Assembly: GCA_937954195.1 (NCBI GenBank)
Contig: CALFYR010000037.1
Location: forward strand, 1-6,634
Direction: 5' to 3'
Source: an uncultured Dehalococcoidia bacterium
GTDB lineage: Bacteria; Chloroflexota; Dehalococcoidia; Tepidiformales; Tepidiformaceae
DNA: 6,634 bases
Shown: piece after piece, positions 1 through 4,780 of the stretch
Layout: the number at the start of each line of letters is the position of its first letter
Position numbering within the stretch: the first letter of the stretch is position 1
Translations under genes and position numbers: made by a program
The notes under the pieces: model-generated
Database searches by the model: none
Told to the model about the DNA's origin: nothing
The model's input: the letters and a program-made list of their open reading frames with translations, nothing else

Positions 1-1
1 C

Positions 2-301
2 GCCACGTTTGTCCTGCTGCCGCCAGAGGAGTCGCCGAATATCATCATTCAGCAACCCGTGGTCGATGCTTCGACCGTGAACGTGACGATCCAGAACACG
101 GGCGGCGCACTCGAATCGACAAGCGTGACGGTACGGGTCGTGTTCGGCGGGTCCATCAACTCCCAGGCCCAGACGGTGGCTCTCGCGAATGGCCAGACGG
201 CGAACTTCAGCATCGCTCGGCCAGCAGGCCAGGGGAATGCAGTCGCCGAGGTAGTCATCGGCGGACAGGTCGTCGCCAGCGCGCCGTTCACATTGCCCTA
301 G
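2..301 (+). CDS. C-terminal fragment of a protein with a CARDB-like Ig-fold domain (5' end outside window)
   Basis: An open frame enters from the left edge and stops at TAG 299-301, giving 99 visible residues. An internal GTG at 59 could be read as a start, but the frame stays open to the window edge and residues before it (hydrophobic, then PPEE) look like continuing protein. About residues 25-98 alternate hydrophobic and polar residues in beta-strand style (VNVTIQNTG, SVTVRVVF, QTVALANGQTANFSI, AVAEVVIGGQVVASAPFTL). This resembles CARDB/DUF11-type Ig-like domains, which usually sit in secreted or cell-surface proteins. The protein ends right after the last strand, with no LPxTG motif or membrane anchor. 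It lies 91 bp upstream of dnaG on the same strand, and I see no convincing terminator between them. The function of the whole protein cannot be told from this fragment. Confidence 0.75.
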   Translation, partial: ATFVLLPPEESPNIIIQQPVVDASTVNVTIQNTGGALESTSVTVRVVFGGSINSQAQTVALANGQTANFSIARPAGQGNAVAEVVIGGQVVASAPFTLP

Positions 302-378
302 CCGACAATAATCGGGCGCCTTCGGTTCAGACCGGGCGGATGTGCCAAAGCGCGTCACCTCATGTCGCGGGCCGCGGC

Positions 379-384
379 TACTAT
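379..384 (+). promoter_or_regulatory. -10-like hexamer TACTAT close to the dnaG start (possible leaderless promoter)
   Basis: TACTAT matches TATAAT at four of six positions and ends 8 nt before the dnaG ATG at 393. Transcription would therefore start at or within a base or two of the start codon. There is no Shine-Dalgarno in the 20 bases before the ATG, which agrees with a leaderless message. No clear -35 hexamer is visible 16-19 bp upstream. This is an inference from spacing; 5'-end mapping would decide it. Confidence 0.45.
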
Positions 385-392
385 CACGGTGC

Positions 393-2240
393 ATGGACCC
401 CATCGAGACCATCAAGCGGCAGATCGACCTCGTGGAGTACGTCGGACGGTTTACCCGGCTCCAGAAGTCTGGCCGGAGTTTCAAGGGCCTGTGTCCGTTC
501 CACACGGAGAAGACGCCCTCCTTCTACGTGTTCGCCGAAAAGGGGAACTGGCGATGTTTCGGGACGTGTGGCGAAGGAGGCGACCTCTTCTCGTTCGTAC
601 AGAAGCGAGAGAACGTTGATTTCCGGACCGCGCTGCGGATGCTCGCCGCGGAGGCTGGCGTCCAGCTTTCTCCGGAGGATTCCCGGCGGCGCGGCCGGCA
701 CGAGCGCCTCACAGCGATCATGTCGGCGGCCGTGGACTACTACCAGCGTTGCCTGGCCGATGACGCCGGCGCAGCAGCTCGCGAGTACCTCACCGAAAAG
801 CGCGGGATCACCGAAATCACGATCGCGGACTGGAAACTCGGGTGGGCGCCTGATGACTGGCGCGGCCTCCGCAATGTGCTTGGCGGGCGAGGGTATGACG
901 ACGCGGACCTGCTGGCCGCTGGCCTGCTTGTTGAGCCGGAGAACGACCGCGAGCCCTACGACCGCTTTCGGGGCCGGGTCATCGTCCCGATTGCGAACGA
1001 GCGGGGCGAATTCGTCGCGATGGGAGGACGCGGGCTGGGAAACGAACAGCCGAAGTACCTGAACTCCCCGCAGACGGAGATCTTCGACAAGGGCCGGACG
1101 CTCTTCGGGCTTGACCACGCTGCCGAGGCTATCCGTCAGAGCGGCGTGGTGGTCGTCGTCGAAGGCTACATGGATGTGATCGGTCCATGGCAGGCCGGAT
1201 TTGCGAACGTCGTCGCCACAATGGGCACCTCGCTCACCGAGAGCCACGCGCAACTGCTCAGGCGCTACGCGCGCAAGATCGTCCTCGCCATGGACCCGGA
1301 CGCCGCGGGCATGGCAGCGGCAGAACGCGCTGGTGGCCTCTTCCTGGGCTTCACGACGCCCGACCAGATGGCGCAGGCGGCCCGCTCGGCTGATGCGCTG
1401 GCCGGCACCTCGGATATCGACCTCCGGGTCGCGCCGCTTCCCCCCGGCAAAGACCCGGACGAAATCGCGCGAGAGGCTCCAGGGACGTGGAAGAGCGCGA
1501 TCGAATCGGCCTCACCGTTCGCCGAATTCCTCATACAACGGATCATGGGCAAGGGGATCCCGGAGTCGCCTCTGGAGGCTCGCCAGATCGTGGACAAGGT
1601 ACGCCCGGTGCTTGTCGCGGTACGCGATCCGGTGGAACGGGCCATGTACGTGCAGCGCGTCGCCCGTCACCTCGGTATCAGCGAGGAGGCGGTGCTTGAG
1701 CGAATTCGAGGCGCCCTCAGGGCAGCGCCTGGCGGGCCGCGGCCACCCTCACAGGTCGTCGCACCGGTTACCCAGGAGGAGATTCTCCTCGCGATCCTGC
1801 TCCGACATCCGCGTTTGCGGCAGCACTTCCGGAACTATCCGGAAACCCTCTTTGCCGGCTCACTGGACCGAGAGATGTTCCGCCGCTGGCTGCATGAGGA
1901 CGACTTCATGTACCGGGATGATGACCCGGTCGCCGACCGCGCCCGAGCCCTAAAGGCGCGTCGCCTGCCTCCCCTGTCGGAAGCCGAGGCCAAGTCCGCG
2001 GCAGATGAGAAAATCCGGGAAATCCTGCGCGAACGAATCATCCTCCACCAATCGGCGCGAGCGGAAGACCTCGCGGAGGCGGAGCGTACGCTCGGCGCCA
2101 ACCGCATCGCCGAGGTCGCGCTCAATGCGTGGCGCGGGGGAATGCCGGACGTGGACGATCGGGAGCTAGCCGAAGCACTAATTGAAGAATTGCAGCTCGG
2201 TCTCAGCATTCACCGCAAGGAAGCCCCGGGCGCCCATTAG
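393..2240 (+). CDS. dnaG: DNA primase DnaG
   Basis: A complete 615-residue primase, which makes the RNA primers for lagging-strand synthesis together with the DnaB helicase. Domains in order: the N-terminal CHC2-type zinc ribbon (residues about 31-68), with ligand pattern C34, H37, C55, C59 and the usual LCPFH and PSF(Y)V; then the catalytic core, with YLNSP at 222-226, FDKGRTLFGL at 231-240, the TOPRIM glutamate in VVVVEGYMDV (E257), the acidic pair D301/D303 in MDPDAAG, and the PPGKDPDE motif at 350-357. The C-terminal part (about 455-605) is helical, as expected for the helicase-binding region. The start at ATG 393 (MDPIETIKRQ) matches the usual DnaG N-terminus; the GTG at 342 would add 17 unrelated residues. 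An extra segment lies between the acidic pair and PPGKDPDE (about 319-343). The common neighbour rpoD is absent downstream. Confidence 0.97.
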   Translation: MDPIETIKRQIDLVEYVGRFTRLQKSGRSFKGLCPFHTEKTPSFYVFAEKGNWRCFGTCGEGGDLFSFVQKRENVDFRTALRMLAAEAGVQLSPEDSRRRGRHERLTAIMSAAVDYYQRCLADDAGAAAREYLTEKRGITEITIADWKLGWAPDDWRGLRNVLGGRGYDDADLLAAGLLVEPENDREPYDRFRGRVIVPIANERGEFVAMGGRGLGNEQPKYLNSPQTEIFDKGRTLFGLDHAAEAIRQSGVVVVVEGYMDVIGPWQAGFANVVATMGTSLTESHAQLLRRYARKIVLAMDPDAAGMAAAERAGGLFLGFTTPDQMAQAARSADALAGTSDIDLRVAPLPPGKDPDEIAREAPGTWKSAIESASPFAEFLIQRIMGKGIPESPLEARQIVDKVRPVLVAVRDPVERAMYVQRVARHLGISEEAVLERIRGALRAAPGGPRPPSQVVAPVTQEEILLAILLRHPRLRQHFRNYPETLFAGSLDREMFRRWLHEDDFMYRDDDPVADRARALKARRLPPLSEAEAKSAADEKIREILRERIILHQSARAEDLAEAERTLGANRIAEVALNAWRGGMPDVDDRELAEALIEELQLGLSIHRKEAPGAH

Positions 2241-2260
2241 GCGTTTACCACGCACTTTTT
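2241..2260 (+). terminator. Weak intrinsic terminator after dnaG
   Basis: Directly after the dnaG stop, GCGT (2241-2244) can pair with ACGC (2250-2253) around a 5-nt loop, followed after two bases by five T residues (2256-2260). The stem is only 4 bp, so this would be weak alone, but position and T-run fit an intrinsic terminator. The bases from 2254 to 2306 are less GC-rich than the genes and hold no other structure I can see. Confidence 0.4.
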
Positions 2261-2306
2261 ACATTCACACTCGAATCTAGGACCCGAACTCCGTTCGTCT
2301 ACTGTC

Positions 2307-2336
2307 TTGACACCGTTTAGTCACGGAGGGTATTAC
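2307..2336 (+). promoter_or_regulatory. Sigma70-type promoter for the small-peptide unit
   Basis: A perfect -35 hexamer, TTGACA (2307-2312), is followed after 18 bp by TATTAC (2331-2336), which matches TATAAT at four of six positions; GTATTA at 17 bp is a poorer alternative register. Transcription would start near 2342. It is the clearest -35/-10 pair in the window and sits in a gap, 44 bp ahead of a Shine-Dalgarno plus short ORF and about 170 bp ahead of a strong terminator, so the elements form one logical unit. Confidence 0.7.
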
Positions 2337-2337
2337 A

Positions 2338-2367
2338 TACCGGCTGGTCGGGATTTCTCGGCCGGTG
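2338..2367 (+). promoter_or_regulatory. 5' UTR stem-loop of the small-peptide mRNA
   Basis: ACCGGC (2339-2344) is complementary to GCCGGT (2361-2366). With G-U pairs at both ends and one further G-C pair the stem reaches about 10 bp around a 10-nt loop (2348-2357). It sits at the expected 5' end of the transcript, where such hairpins often protect against decay or form part of a control element. I do not recognise it as any named riboswitch class. Confidence 0.45.
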
Positions 2368-2374
2368 AAAAAGC

Positions 2375-2380
2375 GGGAGG
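2375..2380 (+). promoter_or_regulatory. Strong Shine-Dalgarno GGGAGG for the 30-codon ORF
   Basis: GGGAGG lies 6 nt before ATG 2387, close to ideal spacing, and is the strongest ribosome-binding site in the window. It picks out this start. GCCTT (2382-2386) and AAGGC (2392-2396) can pair and place the start codon in a 5-nt loop, which may modulate initiation. Confidence 0.75.
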
Positions 2381-2386
2381 TGCCTT

Positions 2387-2479
2387 ATGGCAAGGCTCCG
2401 GACGCTCCTGGTTCTCGGCGCGCTGGCGGCAGTGGCGGTCGTTTCGACGGCTGTTCCTGCTCTCTCCATCAGCTGGTAA
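2387..2479 (+). CDS. Small hydrophobic peptide, 30 residues (signal-peptide-like or single membrane segment)
   Basis: ATG 2387 to TAA 2477-2479 encodes 30 residues. A basic start (MARLR) is followed by about 18 hydrophobic residues (TLLVLGALAAVAVVSTAV) and a short tail, PALSISW. This is the shape of a Sec signal peptide or a single transmembrane helix; VPA before LS could be a signal peptidase I site, which would leave almost nothing mature. Evidence that it is real: promoter 2307-2336, strong Shine-Dalgarno at 6 nt spacing, third codon positions mostly G or C like the neighbouring genes (21 of 29 codons), and a strong terminator 20 nt after the stop. There is no same-strand gene before the terminator, so it is not an attenuator leader for a downstream operon. 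I do not recognise the family. It could be a membrane microprotein, a toxin-like hydrophobic peptide, a secreted peptide precursor, or the ORF of a dual-function small RNA. Confidence 0.65.
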   Translation: MARLRTLLVLGALAAVAVVSTAVPALSISW

Positions 2480-2498
2480 TCGGAGCAGAACCAAACGG

Positions 2499-2524
2499 GA
2501 AAGCGGGCCGCAAGGCCCGCTTTC
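2499..2524. terminator. Strong bidirectional intrinsic terminator
   Basis: GAAAGCGGGCC (2499-2509) and GGCCCGCTTTC (2514-2524) form a perfect 11-bp stem closed by a GCAA (GNRA) tetraloop (2510-2513). The + strand reads TTT CTCT at the 3' side. The A-run on the left arm gives the - strand the same TTTC end. It lies 20 nt past the small-peptide stop and 24 nt past the TetR stop on the opposite strand, so it can end both convergent transcripts. Confidence 0.88.
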
Positions 2525-2547
2525 TCTATGCCCAAATCCTGCTGCTT

Positions 2548-3081
2548 TCAGGAACCGACGGCGACCGCGGAAGCCTCACCTAAGCGGCGATACAGCATTT
2601 CCGCGTCGATCAGCCGGCCCGTTGTGGCCGCCAGTTCCATGGCTTCGGCCGGTGTGGCGCCCCGGTCGATGGCCGCGTGACTCAGCGTGACGCTGCGCCG
2701 CTCGAGGTAGCGGTCGAGCTCATGGCGTACGGCGGGTTCGTCGCCGGCCACGCGCCACAGGTCGGCGGTGATCGACGCGTGCTCTCCATCGCCCGCGAGC
2801 CCGAAGTACGCGGCAGAAGCTTCGATCGGATTCTTTCCGGCCCGCAGCGAGGTAGCGACCCGTTCTATGCGGTGGTCCGCCTGGTCGAGGGCAGCGGTCA
2901 CGACGCCCAGGTAGAGTTCAAGCTTGTTCGGGAAATGCGCATAGACGGCCCCCTTGGAAAGGCCGACGGAAGTAGCAATCGCATCGATTGACGCACCTTC
3001 GTATCCGCGGGCGGCAATCGCCGCCTGCGCAGAACGAAGGAGTGCGGCGCGAGTCCTAGCTCGCCGCTCTTCCTGGCGCAT
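2548..3081 (-). CDS. TetR/AcrR-family transcriptional regulator
   Basis: A 177-residue regulator. The N-terminal TetR DNA-binding domain is clear: RTRAALLRSAQAAIAARGYE (about 8-28) as helix 1, then SIDAIATSVGLSKGAVYAHFPNK (about 31-53), which is the helix-turn-helix with the typical YxHFxNKxEL ending. The remaining 120 residues are the variable helical ligand-binding and dimerisation domain, so the effector cannot be inferred. Length is slightly short for the family. I chose ATG 3081 because it puts the HTH at the usual distance from the N-terminus and is preceded by GGAGG and AGGA; the upstream in-frame codons translate to basic low-complexity sequence. It starts 26 bp inside the end of the HD-GYP gene and is probably co-transcribed with it. 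A palindrome covers its ribosome-binding site. Confidence 0.93.
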   Translation of the reverse strand: MRQEERRARTRAALLRSAQAAIAARGYEGASIDAIATSVGLSKGAVYAHFPNKLELYLGVVTAALDQADHRIERVATSLRAGKNPIEASAAYFGLAGDGEHASITADLWRVAGDEPAVRHELDRYLERRSVTLSHAAIDRGATPAEAMELAATTGRLIDAEMLYRRLGEASAVAVGS

Positions 3082-4480
3082 CTTTGTCCTGCCTCCAGGC
3101 AGGAAGGTAGAGCGGCGGCCGATTAGCCGTCTGGTCTTCCTCCCGCCACCGTGGGAACGCTGCTTCGAAGGCCTCGACAACCTTTGGATCGAACTGCGTG
3201 CCCGCACAACGCAGTATCTCAGTTAGCGCGGCATCCGGCGACTGTCCTTTACGGTACGGTCGGTCCGAGATGATGGCGTCGTAGGTGTCGCAGATCGCGA
3301 AGATGCGTGCCCCGAGCGGTATCTCTTCGCCCTTGAGCTTTCGGGGGTACCCGTCGCCGTCCCAGCGCTCATGATGGGCGAGCACGATCTTTGCGGCGGG
3401 GCGCAGATATGGAACCTGCGCGAGGATGCGGTACCCCAACGCGGGGTGACGGCGCATGAACTCCCACTCTTCCTCGGTCAGCTTCGCCGGCTTCAACAGG
3501 ATGGCATCCGGGACACCGATCTTGCCGACGTCGTGCATCAGGGCGCCGCGGTAGAAGGTCAGCAGCTCCTCGTCGTCCTTGATGCCGAGCATCTGCGCAA
3601 TATCGACCGAGTGATGGGCCACGCGAACCGAGTGCCCGCGGGTCTCCTGGTCTCGCACATCGAGGGCCGTCACAAGAGATTCGAGGGTACCCGTGTAGGC
3701 GTCCCGCAGCTCGTCCGACATGTCCCGAATCTCAACGTAGGCGCGCTGGAGCTGCTCATTGGAGCGCTCGAGGCGCATGACGTTCTCGCGGGTCCGTTCG
3801 ACGAACTGGGCGATCGAGTACCGGGAAAGAAGCAGTGGCAAAGCGAACACCAGGATAGCGGCGATACCGAAGTGGCCGTGAATCACTGCCAGTCCGCCGC
3901 CGACAAGTCCGAGGACCAGGTAGTGAGGAAGAAGCCATGCGAAGTTGTCCTGGTAGCTCTGGGCCACGTTCTTGCCAGAGGTGAGGGCGATGATGACCGA
4001 GACCGCGCACGACTGAACCGCGAAGAGCACGAGGCCGGCGGCAGCACCGCCGAGGAGGGCGAGCACGGGCTGATCCGCCGCGGCTTCGCCGCCGGTAAGG
4101 CCAAGCGCGCTCAACAACGCGCCAGCTGCGAACGCGGCGGTAACCTGGTGCCCGAAGTTAAACACGAGCTTGCGGCTGCTGTGATTCGCCGTGAAGTAGC
4201 CAGTCATCGCAACCGACGCCCCGGCGAGCACGCCGCCGATAGGTCCGAACAGGAGCGCGGCGAGGAGCGTCCCAACGAAGCTGATCGAAACCCGGCCGTC
4301 AAAGTAGAGCCGGACGGCCAGCGCCTCGCTCAACGCGGTCAGGGTGACAATGCAGGCCAGCGTGAACGGGTCGGTGACTCGTTCCATCAGGAACGCGAGC
4401 GTGAACAGCACCGTGCCGATGGTGAACACGCCGGCGATCAGGAAGTCTTCACGTTTGCGGTTGGGCGAAGCTGGACCCAT
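3056..4480 (-). CDS. Membrane-anchored HD-GYP domain phosphodiesterase (probable c-di-GMP hydrolase)
   Basis: A complete 474-residue protein. Residues about 12-222 form an integral membrane region with roughly six to eight helices (about 12-32, 40-59, 66-96, 106-128, 138-168, 182-220). About 224-270 is a charged helical or coiled-coil linker. The HD-GYP domain covers about 262-445 and keeps its metal-site motifs: GHS (H283), MHDVGKIGVPD (H316, D317), RHPALGYRIL (H345), HHERWDGDGYP (H369, H370, GYP 377-379) and CDTYDAI (D398). Family members hydrolyse cyclic di-GMP to pGpG or GMP, so the likely role is membrane signal input lowering c-di-GMP. No GGDEF or EAL partner is seen. A stop codon in frame 9 nt upstream makes ATG 4480 the earliest start. 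TAGATA (4493-4488) lies 7 nt before the ATG. It is the first gene of an operon with TetR. The membrane region resembles no named sensor I can identify. Confidence 0.94.
   Translation of the reverse strand: MGPASPNRKREDFLIAGVFTIGTVLFTLAFLMERVTDPFTLACIVTLTALSEALAVRLYFDGRVSISFVGTLLAALLFGPIGGVLAGASVAMTGYFTANHSSRKLVFNFGHQVTAAFAAGALLSALGLTGGEAAADQPVLALLGGAAAGLVLFAVQSCAVSVIIALTSGKNVAQSYQDNFAWLLPHYLVLGLVGGGLAVIHGHFGIAAILVFALPLLLSRYSIAQFVERTRENVMRLERSNEQLQRAYVEIRDMSDELRDAYTGTLESLVTALDVRDQETRGHSVRVAHHSVDIAQMLGIKDDEELLTFYRGALMHDVGKIGVPDAILLKPAKLTEEEWEFMRRHPALGYRILAQVPYLRPAAKIVLAHHERWDGDGYPRKLKGEEIPLGARIFAICDTYDAIISDRPYRKGQSPDAALTEILRCAGTQFDPKVVEAFEAAFPRWREEDQTANRPPLYLPAWRQDKDAPGRAAS
3087..3104. repeat. 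Perfect 8-bp-arm inverted repeat over the TetR ribosome-binding site
   Basis: TCCTGCCT (3087-3094) and AGGCAGGA (3097-3104) are exact reverse complements with a 2-bp centre. On the - strand transcript the arms would enclose GGAGG, ending 5 nt before the TetR start codon. It lies inside HD-GYP codons for the LPAWRQD tail. It may be an RNA hairpin giving translational coupling, or an 18-bp operator of the size TetR dimers bind. Its presence is direct; its role is inferred. Confidence 0.6.
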
Positions 4481-4513
4481 ATCACCTTATCTATCGGTCG
4501 ATTCCAGCGTGCT

Positions 4514-4527
4514 TGACAGCGGTGACA
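4514..4527 (+). repeat. TGACA-N4-TGACA element, copy near the HD-GYP gene
   Basis: TGACAGCGGTGACA is a direct repeat of TGACA with 9-bp period. It matches the copy at 4702-4715 at 12 of 14 positions in the same orientation. It begins 34 bp upstream of the HD-GYP start codon and is a candidate regulator-binding site. Confidence 0.5.
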
Positions 4528-4557
4528 TCCCTAATCGTTGCGAAAAGGTGTCAATTC

Positions 4558-4704
4558 ATGCGTGCCGAGCTTCCGGCGACCACTTTGGTGAACGGCCTGC
4601 GAGGCCTTGGCGACCCCCGTGCCCGGGCCTCTACCGAATTCAACGGCAGGCGCGAGCCGGCCCGACAGACGCGGTACGGCCTTCCGGGTGGCAAAGAAAA
4701 GTGA
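4558..4704 (+). CDS. Weak candidate small ORF, 48 residues
   Basis: ATG 4558 to TGA 4704 would encode 48 arginine-, glycine- and proline-rich residues (MRAELPATTLVNGLRGLG at the start). AAGGTG ends 7 nt before the ATG, an acceptable Shine-Dalgarno, and TTGACA lies upstream at 4513, but with no matching -10. The product has no recognisable domain and the composition is what random GC-rich sequence gives. It also lies over the divergent control region. Probably not a gene; recorded because of the ribosome-binding site. Confidence 0.15.
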   Translation: MRAELPATTLVNGLRGLGDPRARASTEFNGRREPARQTRYGLPGGKEK

Positions 4705-4715
4705 CAATGGTGACA
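4702..4715 (+). repeat. TGACA-N4-TGACA element, copy near the CoA-transferase gene
   Basis: TGACAATGGTGACA differs from the copy at 4514-4527 only at the two central positions AT versus GC. A further partial unit, GTGAC, follows at 4721-4725. The element ends 65 bp upstream of the CoA-transferase start codon, a plausible operator position. Confidence 0.5.
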
Positions 4716-4762
4716 ACTGAGTGACTGCTAAGCAGGGCCCGCCACCCGATTTCGAACGGATT

Positions 4763-4776
4763 CGGAGTAGACTCCG
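4763..4776 (+). promoter_or_regulatory. Inverted repeat containing -10-like TAGACT just before the CoA-transferase start
   Basis: CGGAGT (4763-4768) and ACTCCG (4771-4776) are perfect arms around AG. The hexamer TAGACT (4768-4773) fits TANNNT and ends 7 nt before ATG 4781, which would give a leaderless message. The only Shine-Dalgarno-like string, GGAG, is 13 nt from the ATG, too far to work well. A protein bound to this palindrome would block such a promoter. No -35 is apparent. Confidence 0.4.
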
Positions 4777-4780
4777 CGGC

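Larger units (their letters stand above)
4481..4780. other. Divergent intergenic region between the HD-GYP operon and the CoA-transferase
   Basis: These 300 bp separate two divergently read genes. They contain two copies of a TGACA-N4-TGACA element, an extra inverted TGTCA at 4549-4553, a TTGACA at 4513-4518 and another TTGACA on the - strand (4554-4549). There is also a short inverted repeat right before the CoA-transferase start. None of the TTGACA hexamers has a good -10 at 16-18 bp. One weak short ORF (4558-4704) is listed separately. I see no tRNA, terminator or known riboswitch. Confidence 0.6.

Noticed and set aside
302..392. Possible terminator after the first gene (CGGT-TCAG-ACCG at 323-334)
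   Set aside because: The stem is only 4 bp with no T-run, so it is not supportable as a terminator.
340..1062. Alternative + strand frame of 240 codons inside dnaG
   Set aside because: Arg/Ser-rich out-of-frame translation with no motif; dnaG in the overlapping frame is unambiguous.
384..1253. Long open frame (289 codons) on the - strand opposite dnaG
   Set aside because: It is antisense to well-supported dnaG codons, has no domain or ribosome-binding site, and reflects the high GC content.
2307..2690. Open frame of 127 codons on the + strand through the small-peptide unit and its terminator
   Set aside because: It starts at the promoter -35, runs through the terminator hairpin into antisense TetR sequence, and is Arg/Pro/Ser-rich without a ribosome-binding site.
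3371..4516. Long open frame (381 codons) on the + strand opposite the HD-GYP gene
   Set aside because: The translation is low-complexity, charged and motif-free, and lies wholly over codons with intact HD-GYP motifs on the other strand.
4513..4541. TTGACA at 4513-4518 as a -35 for a + strand promoter
   Set aside because: The nearest TA-hexamer (TAATCG, 4532) is only 13 bp away; TTGACA is better explained as part of the TGACA repeat.
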